DNA from: Staphylococcus sp. M0911
GTDB taxonomy: Bacteria > Bacillota > Bacilli > Staphylococcales > Staphylococcaceae
Length of the DNA stretch: 64,000 nt
Assembly: GCF_003491325.1 (NCBI RefSeq)
Contig: NZ_CP022881.1
Span: 2,356,001 to 2,420,000, forward strand
Direction: 5' to 3'
Shown piece after piece: positions 22,819-33,629 of this stretch (positions are counted from its first letter, which is position 1; each line of letters begins with the position of its first letter). The notes below the pieces were generated by a model, which made no database searches, was not told the DNA's origin, and saw nothing but the letters and a program-made list of their open reading frames with translations. The position numbers and the translations under genes were made by a program.

Positions 22819-23022
22819 CTAACTTTCTGTATCTTCATTGGATACTAAAATTTTCTTTAATTTTTTATTAAACGTCTGACGTGGAATCATAATACTACGT
22901 TGACAATTTTCACATTTAATTCTAATGTCAGCGCCCATTCTTATGATTTTAAAACGATTTGTCCCACATGCATGTTGTTTTTTCATTTCTACTATATCAT
23001 TTATTCCGTAATTTGACGTCAT
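22819..23022 (-). CDS. DUF951 small protein
   Basis: 67 residues. The conserved pattern VEMKKQHACGTNRFKIIRMG and CENCQRSIMIPR gives three cysteines (HACG, CENC) that could bind a metal, as in the DUF951 family found beside mscS and ychF in Firmicutes. Function unknown. Twenty bases separate it from mscS and eleven from ychF. Confidence 0.85.
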   Translation of the reverse strand: MTSNYGINDIVEMKKQHACGTNRFKIIRMGADIRIKCENCQRSIMIPRQTFNKKLKKILVSNEDTES

Positions 23023-23042
23023 GAAATTACCTCCAATGATAA

Positions 23043-23921
23043 TTAGCCACGTTTTTGCTCTTCATATGGAGCAAAAATGGGTTTAGGCATTTTAATATTT
23101 TCTCTAACAAATAATCGTTGCACTTCTTTTCTAATAATTCTACCACCAGCTGCACCTTCTCCAGGTATTGTTTCTGCAGAGATTCTGATAGTCACCTTAT
23201 TATTATCAATAGAATCAATACCTTCTACAACAGGGTCACTCACAAATAAGTAGTATTTACTTCTAAGTGATGTGAATAATTTATTCAATTCTTTCTCAAC
23301 ATGATCTAAATTCTCTTCTATTGAGACCGGTATCGCTACAATTGAAGTTCCATTAGTAATTGAGAAGTTAGTAATTTCACCCATACTACCGTTTGGAAGA
23401 ATCGTTAATTCCCCTGAGATAGTATTAATACGTGTTGATCTCAGTCCAATTGATTTAACAGTTCCTTCAGCAACCGTCGTACCACCGCTATTAATTTTAA
23501 CATAGTCGCCTACATCAAATTGATTTTCGAATATGATAAAGAATCCAGTAATGATATCTTTAACAATTGTTTGTGCACCGAAACCTACGGCTAAACCAAC
23601 TACACCAGCACTCGCTATTATACCTTCTACGCTAATTCCAAATTTACTTAAGATGGTCGTAATAACGATAAACCAGACAATATACTTAACTACATTTTGT
23701 ACAAGTGAAATTAATGTTTTAGAACGCTTTTTATTCCCTTTTCTACTCTTATTTTGAATTTTAAACGCTTGTTCAATCACTTTATTTAAAATGCTTATGA
23801 CTATAATCGCTGCAACAATATAAATCAAAATCATGATAATCTTGATCGCCAACGTTTCATAAGTTTCAACTTTTGTAAGTGGCTCAATTAACGAAGAAAG
23901 GATATGTTTGACTTGATTCAT
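23043..23921 (-). CDS. mscS: Small-conductance mechanosensitive channel
   Basis: 292 residues. A hydrophobic N-terminal helix (about 25-45), a second at about 72-90, and the pore helix with alternating Gly and Ala (GIIASAGVVGLAVGFGAQ read in part: VVGLAVGFGAQTIVKD, about 107-122). The beta domain follows (GDYVKINSGGTTVAEGTV). It opens under membrane tension to release solutes. Part of the parB operon. Confidence 0.9.
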   Translation of the reverse strand: MNQVKHILSSLIEPLTKVETYETLAIKIIMILIYIVAAIIVISILNKVIEQAFKIQNKSRKGNKKRSKTLISLVQNVVKYIVWFIVITTILSKFGISVEGIIASAGVVGLAVGFGAQTIVKDIITGFFIIFENQFDVGDYVKINSGGTTVAEGTVKSIGLRSTRINTISGELTILPNGSMGEITNFSITNGTSIVAIPVSIEENLDHVEKELNKLFTSLRSKYYLFVSDPVVEGIDSIDNNKVTIRISAETIPGEGAAGGRIIRKEVQRLFVRENIKMPKPIFAPYEEQKRG

Positions 23922-24068
23922 TATGCATTTACCTCCTCACTTTAAACTTTTCATAATTAAATCATTATATCTTAAAACCACTTATATTAAATCAGTCTTC
24001 AGATTTAAAAACTGCTTTCTATAGTAAGCAGCGTTTATTTTTAATATGTTTCTATGTGACTTCTACAC

Positions 24069-24908
24069 TTATATCTCATAATTTTGATTTAGTTTTTTTA
24101 TTAATGACTTAAATTCTTCTTCTGATTTGAATTCAAAAGCAATTTTACCAATATTTTTATGTGTTGATATATCTACTTTAGAACCATATTGTTCTTTAAG
24201 TTGTCTTTCTTGCTTTTGAATAAATTTGGGTTTATTTAACGTTTGTTCATCAACCGAAGTCTTTGGAGAAGTTTTGCTTACATAATCATTGATATAGCTC
24301 TCTAAATATCTTACACTCCACGATTCTTTCACAGCTTTTTTCGCTATTGATTTCATTTTCTGTGGAGATTTTAAACCTAGTAATGTGCGACCATGTGCAC
24401 CTGAAAGCTCACCATCACGTACCATTTTAGCAACGTCTGAAGGTAATTTTAATAAACGTAACATATTAGCAATATAAGGACGTGATTTAGAAAGTCTTTC
24501 AGCAACTTCTTGTTGTGTTATATTCAAATCTTCCATTAGCTTTTTATAACTTTCTGCTTCTTCTATAGCATTCAAATCTTCACGTTGTAAATTCTCTATA
24601 ATGGCTAATTCCATCATATCTTCATCAGATAATTCTTTAATGATTGCAGGAATTTCAGTTAAACCTGCTTTTTGGGAGGCTCTAAAACGTCGTTCTCCTA
24701 CAACAATATAATAACCTTGAACAGTTTTTCTTACTACAATCGGCTGCAATATGCCGTGTTGTTTAATTGATTGTGCCAAATCATTTAGTCTATATTCATC
24801 AAATGTTTTTCTCGGTTGATAAGGATTAGCTTTAATTAAGGCTAACGAAACGGAATGTACTTGTTCATCTTTGTTTAATTGCAATCTTTGATCTTCTCGA
24901 TGAGCCAT
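24069..24908 (-). CDS. parB: Chromosome-partitioning protein ParB (Spo0J)
   Basis: 279 residues. ParB N-terminal CTPase domain with NPYQPRKTF (about 30-38) and the GERRFRAS box (about 71-78), then the helix-turn-helix ITQQEVAERLSKSRPYIANMLRL (in part QQEVAERLSKSRPYIAN, about 133-149) and a C-terminal dimerisation part. ParB clamps parS sites and loads SMC. The distance from the methionine operon and linkage to mscS-ychF favour Spo0J/ParB over Noc. No parS-type palindrome was seen in this window. Confidence 0.88.
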   Translation of the reverse strand: MAHREDQRLQLNKDEQVHSVSLALIKANPYQPRKTFDEYRLNDLAQSIKQHGILQPIVVRKTVQGYYIVVGERRFRASQKAGLTEIPAIIKELSDEDMMELAIIENLQREDLNAIEEAESYKKLMEDLNITQQEVAERLSKSRPYIANMLRLLKLPSDVAKMVRDGELSGAHGRTLLGLKSPQKMKSIAKKAVKESWSVRYLESYINDYVSKTSPKTSVDEQTLNKPKFIQKQERQLKEQYGSKVDISTHKNIGKIAFEFKSEEEFKSLIKKLNQNYEI

Positions 24909-25098
24909 TTTTTCACATCTTTCTCTAAAAATTAATACCGTGATATTAATATAATTTGTATCTCTATTTTATTTTAAAAATTTGACCCTTTTTTCACAAG
25001 TAGAAATCACAAGTTACGACAATTTCTTCAAAAATATTATTTTAAGATAACGCTATGATTTCAACGATTCGACAAATCTGAATTGTAAGTTTAATCTA

Positions 25099-25121
25099 AA
25101 TTTTCAGAAAAGTTATTGACA
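25099..25121 (+). promoter_or_regulatory. CodY box next to the met promoter -35
   Basis: AATTTTCAGAAAAGT (25099-25113) matches the CodY consensus AATTTTCWGAAAATT at 14 of 15 positions. TTGACA (25116-25121) follows directly; the -10 is not clear (TAAGCT at the 17-base position). CodY control of the staphylococcal met operon is established. Confidence 0.75.
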
Positions 25122-25164
25122 AATGATTCTTCTATCTGTAAGCTATGTATTAACAATTACAAAA

Positions 25165-25592
25165 CGAAACATTTTACACACTATAAAAAGGAAAGTAAAA
25201 CTTACACTGCTTATACAGAGAATCTTCGTAGCTGAGAGAAGATATTGTAAGAAAGTTTGAAAATGGCCTTGGAGTGTTGATGCCAATATGAGGTGTCAAC
25301 GGGTTCGCCCGTTATAGCGATACAGTATTAACATTTTGTTAAATGGCGTACTGGAATTAAAGACGCACATTTTATCGTTAATACTCATTTCTTCAATCTC
25401 TGAATGGATGAGTTTTTTTATGAACGATATTTTTGTGATTTCTTCATTTTTATCAGTGCCTATTACCAAAATGGTGTACTGATAGAGGTTACTTTAGTAA
25501 TAAAGTAACAAACAAAGGTGGTACCACGAAATCAAAGCTTTCGTCCTTTACATCCGAAAGAATCGGGTTTAAAGGACGAAAGCTTTTTTTAA
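25165..25592 (+). promoter_or_regulatory. T-box leader of the methionine operon
   Basis: Long leader with the conserved T-box AAGGTGGTACCACG (25515-25528), which pairs with the uncharged tRNA acceptor end, followed by a terminator with arms AAAGCTTTCGTCCTTTA and complement and a T7 run (25534-25590). The upstream 300 bases fold into stem-I-like hairpins. Staphylococcal met operons are known to use a tRNA-Met T-box; an ATG at 25263-25265 is one candidate specifier, unproven. Confidence 0.88.
25383..25420 (+). terminator. Terminator-like hairpin inside the met leader
   Basis: ACTCAT (25383-25388) and ATGAGT (25408-25413) arms followed by TTTTTTT. It lies midway through the T-box leader, about 100 bases before the T-box sequence. 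Confidence 0.4.
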
Positions 25593-25611
25593 TTTTAAGG
25601 AGGGTCTAGTA

Positions 25612-26715
25612 ATGAAGGATACAGAATTAGCACAAATTTCTTTGACTAAAGATCATACAGGAGCTATTGCCAATCCAATATATTTATCAACTGCATATCA
25701 ACATCCTCAACTAGGTCAGTCAACAGGTTATGACTATACACGAACGAAGAATCCAACAAGGACAGCTTTTGAAGAATCATTCGCCAAACTAGAGAAAGGT
25801 GTAGCATCATTTGCAACTTCAAGTGGCATGGCTGCAATTCAACTTGTATGTAACCTTTTTAAACCTGGTGATGAAGTATTAGTTGCATTTGATTTATACG
25901 GTGGCACATTTAGACTATTTGATTTTTACGAACAGCAATACGGTGTGACATTTAAGTACGTAGATTTCCTAAACTATGAAGAAGTTGAAAATCAAATTAC
26001 ATCACAAACAAAAGCACTATTCATCGAACCCATTTCTAATCCACAAATGATTGATATCGATGTTACACCTTATTATGTGCTCAGTAAAAAACATGATTTA
26101 TTAACTATTATTGATAACACATTTTTAACACCATATCTTTCAACACCATTAGAAGAAGGTGCCGACATTGTTTTACATTCGGCTACAAAATATATTGGTG
26201 GTCATAATGATGTGCTAGCAGGTGTTGTTACAGTCAAAGACGACAAGTTAGCTGAAGAATTGGGACAATTCCACAATATGATAGGCGCTACGCTATCACC
26301 GTTGGATAGCTATTTACTACAAAGAGGTCTAAAAACTTTGCATTTACGAATCGATCGTTCACAAGAAAATGCTCAAAAATTAGCAGTTAAATGCCAAGAT
26401 TTAGATGCAATTGACGAGGTCTTATATAGCGGTAGAACTGGCATGTTAAGTTTACGACTCAACAAGGCATATAGCGTTCCTAAATTTTTGGAAAATTTAG
26501 AAACTTGTATATTTGCAGAGAGTTTAGGTGGTACAGAAACGTTTATTACATTCCCTTACACACAGACTCACGTGGATATGCCCGATGAAGAGAAAGACAA
26601 ACGAGGTATCGATGAGTTTTTAATTCGCTTATCAATCGGAATCGAAAACTATTCTGATATTGAAGCAGACATTATCCAAGCATTAACGCATTCAAAAGTA
26701 GGAGTGATTTCATGA
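25612..26715 (+). CDS. metI: Cystathionine gamma-synthase type enzyme
   Basis: 367 residues, a PLP enzyme of the Cys/Met metabolism family that joins an activated homoserine with cysteine (or sulfide). The PLP lysine is in [12 protein letters not shown] near residue 190; the substrate-binding [12 protein letters not shown] lies near 304. AAGGAGGG precedes the ATG. First gene behind the T-box; its stop overlaps the metC start (ATGA), so translation is coupled. Confidence 0.92.
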   Translation: MKDTELAQISLTKDHTGAIANPIYLSTAYQHPQLGQSTGYDYTRTKNPTRTAFEESFAKLEKGVASFATSSGMAAIQLVCNLFKPGDEVLVAFDLYGGTFRLFDFYEQQYGVTFKYVDFLNYEEVENQITSQTKALFIEPISNPQMIDIDVTPYYVLSKKHDLLTIIDNTFLTPYLSTPLEEGADIVLHSATKYIGGHNDVLAGVVTVKDDKLAEELGQFHNMIGATLSPLDSYLLQRGLKTLHLRIDRSQENAQKLAVKCQDLDAIDEVLYSGRTGMLSLRLNKAYSVPKFLENLETCIFAESLGGTETFITFPYTQTHVDMPDEEKDKRGIDEFLIRLSIGIENYSDIEADIIQALTHSKVGVIS

Positions 26716-27887
26716 ATTTATCAATAGATACTGAAGTAATTTTCGACGAACGTCGAGGAAAGGATTATATCTCAGCCAATCCACCTTTTTATGATTCATC
26801 AACATTTCATCAAGACCAACTTGGTGGTAGTCCACTTTACGATTATGCACGTAGTGGTAATCCAAACAGAGCGATTTTAGAAGAAAAATTAGCTCATCTA
26901 GAGAAAGGTAAATATGGGTTTGCATTTGCATCAGGCATTGCAGCTATTTCTGCAGTTTTACTTACATTGAAATCCGGAGACCATGTCATATTACCTGATG
27001 ATGTTTATGGTGGTACATTCCGATTAACTGAAGATATTTTAAAAAGATTCAATATTGAATTTACAACTGTAGACGCGACTCAAGCAGAAAATATTAACAA
27101 TGCAATTCAAACTAATACGAAACTTATATATGTAGAGACACCTTCTAATCCGTGTTTTAAAGTGACCGATATTCAAGCAGTTGCAGAGATTGCGCAAGCC
27201 AACCAATTGTTATTAGCTGTAGATAATACCTTTATGACGCCATTAGGACAATCACCTTTAGCACTTGGTGCAGACATTGTTATTCACAGTGCAACTAAAT
27301 TTTTAGGTGGACATAGTGACCTACTAGCAGGCGCAGTCATTACAAATCGCGAAGATGTGGCGGATGCGTTATATCTTATTCAAAACGGTACTGGTAACGC
27401 CCTATCTACTTATGATAGTTGGGCATTAGCTAAACATCTTAAGACTTTCCCTATTAGATTCAAACAATCTGTAGCAAATGCTGAAAAGCTTGTTTCATTC
27501 TTAAGTCAAAGAGATGAAATCGCAGAAGTGTATTACCCAGGAAATAACAAAACACACCTTAAACAAGCTAAAACAGGTGGTGCTGTCATTGGTTTCAGAC
27601 TAAAAGATGAAACAAAGGCACAAGCGTTTGTAGATGCGTTAACTATTCCATTGGTTTCAGTAAGTTTAGGTGGTGTAGAAACCATTCTATCTCATCCTGC
27701 AACGATGTCACATGCAGCGATTCCAGAAGATATTAGAAATGCGCGTGGTATTACCTTCGGATTATTCCGATTAAGTGTAGGATTAGAAAATCCTGACGAA
27801 CTTATTGCGGACATCAACTATGCTTTAAAGGAGGCATTTAATGAGTCAATTCCTGAACAAATTACAGAACAACGTTTTAGTAGCTGA
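26712..27887 (+). CDS. metC: Cystathionine beta-lyase
   Basis: 391 residues, a PLP enzyme that releases homocysteine from cystathionine. Motifs: YGGTFRLTE near 98, the PLP lysine in HSATKFLGGHSD near 195, and SLGGVETILSHP near 318. The C-terminal tail overlaps the metF start by 47 bases, an unusually long overlap that lets the metF ribosome site (AAAGGAGG) sit within metC coding sequence. Confidence 0.92.
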   Translation: MNLSIDTEVIFDERRGKDYISANPPFYDSSTFHQDQLGGSPLYDYARSGNPNRAILEEKLAHLEKGKYGFAFASGIAAISAVLLTLKSGDHVILPDDVYGGTFRLTEDILKRFNIEFTTVDATQAENINNAIQTNTKLIYVETPSNPCFKVTDIQAVAEIAQANQLLLAVDNTFMTPLGQSPLALGADIVIHSATKFLGGHSDLLAGAVITNREDVADALYLIQNGTGNALSTYDSWALAKHLKTFPIRFKQSVANAEKLVSFLSQRDEIAEVYYPGNNKTHLKQAKTGGAVIGFRLKDETKAQAFVDALTIPLVSVSLGGVETILSHPATMSHAAIPEDIRNARGITFGLFRLSVGLENPDELIADINYALKEAFNESIPEQITEQRFSS

Positions 27888-29679
27888 TGGCGCAATTGGA
27901 ACCATTTTTTATTCAGAAGGCCTAGATACATGCCCAGAAGCTTATAACTTAACTCATCCGGAAAAGGTCGAACGTATCCATCGATCATACATTGATGCCG
28001 GTGCTGACGTTATACAAACGAATACGTACGGCGCCAATTTTGAAAAGTTAAAAGCCTTCGGTTTAGAACATAAGGTCAAAGAAATTCATAAAGCAGCTGT
28101 TCAAATTGCTAAAAAAGCTGCCAATGAAGATACTTTCATTTTAGGAACGGTTGGAGGCTTTAGAGGTGTTAAACAAGATGACCTAAGCCTTTCAACTATC
28201 CAATATCATACTGAGCATCAAATAGATACTTTAGTTGATGAAGGTGTAGATGCTTTATTGTTTGAAACCTATTATGACTTAGAAGAATTAAAAGGTATCG
28301 TTGTATCAACTAAAAGAAAACATCACATTCCCATAATCGCTCAATTAACCGCTTCTAACACAAATTATCTTGTAGACGGTACACCCATCAATGATGCATT
28401 AAAGCAATTAGTTGAATGTGGTGCAGATATTGTAGGACTTAATTGTCATCATGGCCCACATCATATGCAACGTTCATTTTCACATATCGAGTTACCAGAT
28501 AAAGCATTTCTATCCTGTTATCCAAATGCAAGTTTGTTAGATATTGAAAATAGCGAATTCAAATATAGTGATAACGCACAATATTTTGGTGATGTGGCAC
28601 AAGAGTTAATCAACGAAGGTGTGAGATTGATTGGTGGTTGTTGTGGTACTACGCCAGAACATATTCGATACATTAAAACATCTGTAAAGAATTTAAGACC
28701 TGTTGTCCATAAAAACGTCATACCAATTAATAAAAAAGTCAATCGTAAAAAAGACCTGAATTCCAAACAATCATTGACTTCCAAAGTCAAACAAGGCCCT
28801 ACTGTCATTGTAGAACTAGACACACCTAAACATTTAGATACTGATCAGTTTTTCAACAATATTGGCAAGCTTGATGATGCAGATATCGATGCAGTGACAT
28901 TAGCAGATAATTCCTTAGCAACTGTTCGCGTAAGTAACATTGCTGCAGCAAGTATTATCAAACAACGATTTAATATTGAACCCCTCGTTCATATTACCTG
29001 TCGTGATAGAAATCTCATAGGTCTACAATCTCACCTATTAGGTCTCTCACTCATTGGTGTTAATGAAATTTTAGCCATTACAGGTGACCCATCAAAAGTA
29101 GGTCATTTGCCTGGCGCAACCAATGTTTATGATGTTAATTCTAAAGGATTAACCGAAATTGCACTTCGCTTTAATCAAGGTATCAACACAGACGGTGATG
29201 CGCTGAAGAAACATACGAACTTTAACATCGCTGGTGCATTTGATCCTAATGTAAGAAAACTCGATGGTGCAGTCAAACGTCTTGAGAAGAAAGTAGCAAG
29301 TGGCATGAGTTATTTCATCACTCAACCTGTATATAGTAAAGAAAAAATTAAGCAGGTGTATGAAGCAACAAAACACTTAAATACACCTTTCTTCATAGGT
29401 ATTATGCCCATCGCAAGTTATAACAATGCACTATTTTTACACAATGAAGTACCTGGCATCAAAATGTCGGAAGAGGTACTCAATCAATTCAAAGCAGTTA
29501 AAGATGATAAAGAAAAAACTAAAGAACTTAGTCTTAGACTTTCAAAGGAACTCATCGATACGGTGCATGAATACTTTAATGGATTATACATTATTACACC
29601 TTTCCAAAAAGTCGATTATTCACTAGAACTTGCAGCGTATTCAAAATCTATTACCACTCATAAGGAGGCAATATTATGA
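27841..29679 (+). CDS. metF: Bifunctional homocysteine S-methyltransferase / methylenetetrahydrofolate reductase
   Basis: 612 residues, a fusion. Residues 1-290 are a homocysteine S-methyltransferase with zinc cysteines in GLNCHHG (about 199) and [10 protein letters not shown] (about 264-273). Residues 315-612 are a FAD-dependent MTHFR ([36 protein letters not shown]). The reductase makes the methyl-folate that MetE uses. The next gene starts inside its stop (ATGA). Confidence 0.92.
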   Translation: MSQFLNKLQNNVLVADGAIGTIFYSEGLDTCPEAYNLTHPEKVERIHRSYIDAGADVIQTNTYGANFEKLKAFGLEHKVKEIHKAAVQIAKKAANEDTFILGTVGGFRGVKQDDLSLSTIQYHTEHQIDTLVDEGVDALLFETYYDLEELKGIVVSTKRKHHIPIIAQLTASNTNYLVDGTPINDALKQLVECGADIVGLNCHHGPHHMQRSFSHIELPDKAFLSCYPNASLLDIENSEFKYSDNAQYFGDVAQELINEGVRLIGGCCGTTPEHIRYIKTSVKNLRPVVHKNVIPINKKVNRKKDLNSKQSLTSKVKQGPTVIVELDTPKHLDTDQFFNNIGKLDDADIDAVTLADNSLATVRVSNIAAASIIKQRFNIEPLVHITCRDRNLIGLQSHLLGLSLIGVNEILAITGDPSKVGHLPGATNVYDVNSKGLTEIALRFNQGINTDGDALKKHTNFNIAGAFDPNVRKLDGAVKRLEKKVASGMSYFITQPVYSKEKIKQVYEATKHLNTPFFIGIMPIASYNNALFLHNEVPGIKMSEEVLNQFKAVKDDKEKTKELSLRLSKELIDTVHEYFNGLYIITPFQKVDYSLELAAYSKSITTHKEAIL

Positions 29680-31922
29680 CAACAATTAAAACTTCAAACT
29701 TAGGATTCCCAAGATTAGGTAGAAAAAGAGAATGGAAAAAGGCAATTGAGAGCTACTGGGCTCAAAAAATTGATAAAAATGAACTAGATCAAACACTTAC
29801 TGACTTACACAAAGAAAACCTTTTACTACAAAAGAATTACAATCTAGACAGCGTTCCAGTAGGTGACTTCTCTTTATACGACCATATCTTAGATACATCA
29901 CTACTATTCAATATTATTCCTGAACGTTTCCAAGGACGAGAAGTGAATGATGACTTGTTATTTGATATTGCACGTGGTAATAAGCAACACGTCGCAAGTG
30001 CATTAATCAAATGGTTTAATACAAACTACCACTATATCGTGCCAGAATGGGATAATGTAGAACCTAAATTAAATCGTAATGTGTTATTAGACCGCTTTAA
30101 GTATGCACAATCTATTAATGTCAATGCACATCCAGTCATTGTAGGCCCTATTACCTTCGTTAAATTATCAAAAGGTGGTAACCAATCGTTCGAAGAAAAA
30201 GTAAAAACATTATTGCCATTATATAAAGAAGTATTACAATCACTTGTTGATGCAGGTGCAGAATATATTCAAATTGATGAGCCCGTGTTAGTTACGGACG
30301 AAAGTAAAAATTATGAAAATATTACTAAAGAAGCTTATGAAGAATTAACTCATACTGGATTAGGCAAACATTTAGTGATTCAAACTTATTTCGAACGCGT
30401 AAATCTTAAATTCTTAAGCTCATTACCAGTCGGCGGCTTAGGATTAGACTTCGTTCATGATCATGGCTACAACTTAGAGCAAGTTAAAGCTGGTGATTTT
30501 GATTCAAGCAAAACATTATACGCAGGTATTATCGATGGACGTAATGTTTGGGCTGCTGATATTGAAGCTAAAAAGTCATTGATTGAAACTTTACAACAAT
30601 ATGCTCAAAATATTGTCATCCAGCCTTCTTCATCTTTACTACACGTGCCTGTATCATTAGATGACGAAACATTAGATGAATCTATCGCTGAAGGTTTGAG
30701 CTTTGCTACTGAAAAATTAGACGAATTAGATGCTTTACGCCGTCTTTTCAATAATAACGATAGTACGAAATATGACAACTTAAAATCTCGTTATGAACGA
30801 TTCCAAAGTCAATCATTCAAAAACTTAGACTATGATTTTGATAGTGTCCGTACACACCGTCAATCACCATTCTCTGAGCGCAAACAAGCACAATACCAAA
30901 GATTAAATTTACCGGATTTACCGACTACAACGATTGGTTCATTCCCTCAAACGAGAGAAGTTAGAAAATATCGAGCAGATTGGAAGAACCAACGTATTTC
31001 TGATGAAGCTTATAAAGAATTCTTAGAAAACGAAATTGCGCGTTGGATTAAAATTCAAGAAGAGATTGGACTTGATGTGCTCGTACATGGTGAATTCGAA
31101 CGAAATGACATGGTTGAATTCTTTGGAGAAAAACTACAAGGATTCCTAGTTACTAAGTTTGGTTGGGTTCAATCATACGGTTCTCGTGCAGTAAAACCAC
31201 CAGTTATTTATGGGGATGTTAAATGGACTGAACCATTAACAGTTAAGGAAACTGTCTACGCACAAAGTTTAACTGATAAACCAGTTAAAGGTATGCTCAC
31301 TGGTCCAGTCACAATTCTTAACTGGTCATTTGAACGCGTTGATATTCCACGTACAACTGTACAAGATCAAATCGCGTTAGCAATTAATGCAGAAGTGCTA
31401 GCATTAGAAGAAAATGGTATTAAAGTCATTCAAGTAGATGAGCCAGCACTTCGTGAAGGATTACCACTACGTTCTGAGTACCATGAACAATATCTAAAAG
31501 ATGCAGTTCATTCATTTAAATTAGCAACATCATCAGTCAAAGATGAAACACAAATTCATACGCATATGTGTTATTCTCAATTTGGTCAAATTATCCATGC
31601 GATTCACGATTTAGATGCAGATGTTATTTCAATTGAAACATCTCGTAGCCATGGTGACTTGATTAAAGACTTTGAAGATATTAACTATGACTTAGGTATC
31701 GGATTAGGGGTATATGATATCCATAGCCCTCGTATCCCTACAGAAGATGAAATTACTACTGCAATTAATCGTTCTTTACAACAAATTGATCGTTCATTAT
31801 TCTGGGTGAATCCGGACTGTGGATTAAAAACACGTAAAGAAGATGAAGTTAAAGAAGCATTAACTGTATTAGTTAACGCTGTTAGAAAGAAACGCGAAGA
31901 AAATAATGCTACAACAGCATAA
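29676..31922 (+). CDS. metE: Cobalamin-independent methionine synthase
   Basis: 748 residues, the full length for MetE. Duplicated barrels: the N-terminal half starts [16 protein letters not shown], and the catalytic C-terminal half carries the zinc ligands in IHTHMCYS (about 627-634) and NPDCGLKTR (about 711-719), with [11 protein letters not shown] at the domain start. It transfers methyl from methyl-tetrahydrofolate to homocysteine. Fourth gene of the operon. Confidence 0.96.
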   Translation: MTTIKTSNLGFPRLGRKREWKKAIESYWAQKIDKNELDQTLTDLHKENLLLQKNYNLDSVPVGDFSLYDHILDTSLLFNIIPERFQGREVNDDLLFDIARGNKQHVASALIKWFNTNYHYIVPEWDNVEPKLNRNVLLDRFKYAQSINVNAHPVIVGPITFVKLSKGGNQSFEEKVKTLLPLYKEVLQSLVDAGAEYIQIDEPVLVTDESKNYENITKEAYEELTHTGLGKHLVIQTYFERVNLKFLSSLPVGGLGLDFVHDHGYNLEQVKAGDFDSSKTLYAGIIDGRNVWAADIEAKKSLIETLQQYAQNIVIQPSSSLLHVPVSLDDETLDESIAEGLSFATEKLDELDALRRLFNNNDSTKYDNLKSRYERFQSQSFKNLDYDFDSVRTHRQSPFSERKQAQYQRLNLPDLPTTTIGSFPQTREVRKYRADWKNQRISDEAYKEFLENEIARWIKIQEEIGLDVLVHGEFERNDMVEFFGEKLQGFLVTKFGWVQSYGSRAVKPPVIYGDVKWTEPLTVKETVYAQSLTDKPVKGMLTGPVTILNWSFERVDIPRTTVQDQIALAINAEVLALEENGIKVIQVDEPALREGLPLRSEYHEQYLKDAVHSFKLATSSVKDETQIHTHMCYSQFGQIIHAIHDLDADVISIETSRSHGDLIKDFEDINYDLGIGLGVYDIHSPRIPTEDEITTAINRSLQQIDRSLFWVNPDCGLKTRKEDEVKEALTVLVNAVRKKREENNATTA

Positions 31923-31943
31923 AATAAATTGAGGATGATGCTT

Positions 31944-32687
31944 ATGTCAAACTATCCTTTATGGGATCAATTAAATCAGTTAAAAGAATCTAAATGGGTC
32001 GATTTAACACATACTTTCGACCCTGATATTCCAAGATTCAGTGATTTTGAAAAAGGTGAAGTATCTACGTTATTCACAGTTCAAGAACATGGTTTTTATG
32101 TTCAACGATGGAATATCGTCACACAATATGGTACGCATATCGATGCTCCTATTCATTTCGTGGAAAATCAGAGATACCTTGAAGAATTAGATTTAAAGGA
32201 ATTGGTGCTACCACTGATTGTTTTAGACTTTTCACAAGAAGTTGCTCAAAACTCAGACTTTATTGTTACACGTGAGCACCTAGAACAATGGGAATCAAAA
32301 AATGGAACGATCGAACCTGGCACATTTGTAGCTTTACGTACAGATTGGTCAAAACGTTGGCCGGACATTGAATCATTTGAAAACAAAGACGTTGAAGGTC
32401 AACAACACCTACCTGGTTGGGGATTAGATGCATTAAAGTTTCTAATTGAAGAACGTCATATCAAATCTATCGGTCATGAAACATTTGATACCGATGCATC
32501 TGTAGACATTGCAAAAAATGGTGATATCGTTGGTGAACGTTATGTCTTAGGCTAAGATACATTCCAAGTCGAACTGTTAACAAACCTAGATCAACTACCT
32601 ACCCGAGGTGCGGTTATCTATGCGATAAGTCCTAAGCCTAAAGATGCACCTGGTTTCCCAGTTCGAGCATTTGCAATTAAACCTTAA
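31944..32687 (+). pseudogene. Cyclase-family (kynurenine-formamidase-like) gene with in-frame stop
   Basis: ATG 31944 has GAGG nine bases upstream. The frame encodes a metal-dependent cyclase/hydrolase: WVDLTHTFDPDIPRF, the metal motif YGTHIDAPIHF (about 59-69), and HETFDTDAS. It stops at TAA 32553-32555 after ERYVLG, yet the same frame then continues without stop for 44 codons (DTFQVELLTNLDQLPTR ... PVRAFAIKP) to TAA 32685-32687, which completes the family's usual C terminus. A CAA to TAA change would explain it. Fifth gene of the met operon. Confidence 0.8.
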
Positions 32688-32782
32688 TTTATTAAAAGGA
32701 CATATGCATAGTGTTGATATTAAAATAAATTCGACATGACTCATTCATCTTAATATAGACAAAAGCATTCTAATATATAAAT

Positions 32783-32841
32783 AACTGCAACGGCAGCAAC
32801 TTGTTTTGAATTACAAGCTTGCCGTTGCAGTTTTTATTTCT
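32783..32841 (+). terminator. Terminator of the met operon
   Basis: A long imperfect hairpin with outer arms AACTGCAACGGCA and complement and an inner ACTTGTTTTGAATTACAAG-like part is followed by a T-run. Confidence 0.8.
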
Positions 32842-32917
32842 CATTTTCTTTAAAAAATTTACTTATACTAAATAGAATAAAAATGGTTACGAAGCCGCTT
32901 ATAACCATAAGTAACAA
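32834..32917 (-). CDS. 27-residue membrane peptide
   Basis: TTG 32917 follows a perfect GGAGGT by six bases; the frame gives MLLMVISGFVTIFILFSISK followed by FFKENEK and a stop at 32834. It has one hydrophobic helix with a charged tail, like small membrane regulators or type-I-toxin-like peptides. It lies 33 bases downstream of the DUF6440-like gene on the same strand and overlaps the met terminator. Confidence 0.5.
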   Translation of the reverse strand: MLLMVISGFVTIFILFSISKFFKENEK

Positions 32918-32950
32918 AGTAATACCTCCTATAAAAAATTAATATGTAAA

Positions 32951-33157
32951 TTAATCATTTTTCAATGAAGTAGTATCTACTTTAGTTACATTTCCATTTT
33001 CATCTAATAATGGTGTAATACCACCACCTGTACTCACCCAAGTAGCAAGATATTGAACGCCTGTTTCTTTATCAGTCAATACATAACAACGCATATTAGA
33101 GTCTTTTGAGACCTTTTCTACATCAAAGCGATCATCTGATTTCTTATTATTAAACAT
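32951..33157 (-). CDS. DUF6440-like small protein
   Basis: 68 residues from ATG 33157, nine bases after GGAGG. A short beta-rich protein (RCYVLTDKETGVQYLATWVS) with a Gly-rich loop TGGGITPLLDENG, matching the DUF6440 family I associate with staphylococcal chromosome and phage genes. Cytosolic. It heads a two-gene unit with the 27-residue peptide. Confidence 0.65.
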   Translation of the reverse strand: MFNNKKSDDRFDVEKVSKDSNMRCYVLTDKETGVQYLATWVSTGGGITPLLDENGNVTKVDTTSLKND

Positions 33158-33307
33158 GTACAAAGCCCTCCTTAATCATTCTCTAATTATTTATTTCACT
33201 TAACTATTATCTGAAACATCTTATTATTCAATCATCATTTTCAATTTCTTTTATTGTGAATATTAATAATAATAGAGTGGTAAATTTATTGTATGGGGGT
33301 GGAGGAT

Positions 33308-33592
33308 ATGAGTTCTAACAATATAAATGACAAAAAGACAAATAGTACAAAAATATCCCGTTACTTAAAAATGGTTAGTATAACACTGATTATAATTGGC
33401 GTACTCATTTTTATCCTTCGTATTATATTAGATAGTATTTATGGAGGGGCCCACTTAAAATCAGTAGATAATATTTTTATCCTTATTGGTCTATTACTCT
33501 CCGTGGGGGCATATACCATTGAGAAAAATTGGAAAGAAGTTACTTTCACTAGCATTTTTTTCATCATCTTCATACTACTCACATTCTTTTAA
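33308..33592 (+). CDS. Small three-helix membrane protein
   Basis: 94 residues from ATG 33308 behind GGGGGTGGAGG; an ATG at 33293 precedes that site and is unlikely. A polar N terminus of 20 residues is followed by helices at about 20-42, 54-68 and 76-94. No family recognised. A terminator GCACTC/GAGTGC plus T6 (33601-33625) follows. Confidence 0.55.
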   Translation: MSSNNINDKKTNSTKISRYLKMVSITLIIIGVLIFILRIILDSIYGGAHLKSVDNIFILIGLLLSVGAYTIEKNWKEVTFTSIFFIIFILLTFF

Positions 33593-33600
33593 ATCAAACG

Positions 33601-33625
33601 GCACTCTTTGATGAGTGCTTTTTTA
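33601..33625 (+). terminator. Terminator of the small membrane protein gene
   Basis: GCACTC and GAGTGC arms, TTTGAT loop, T6. Confidence 0.75.
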
Positions 33626-33629
33626 CTTT

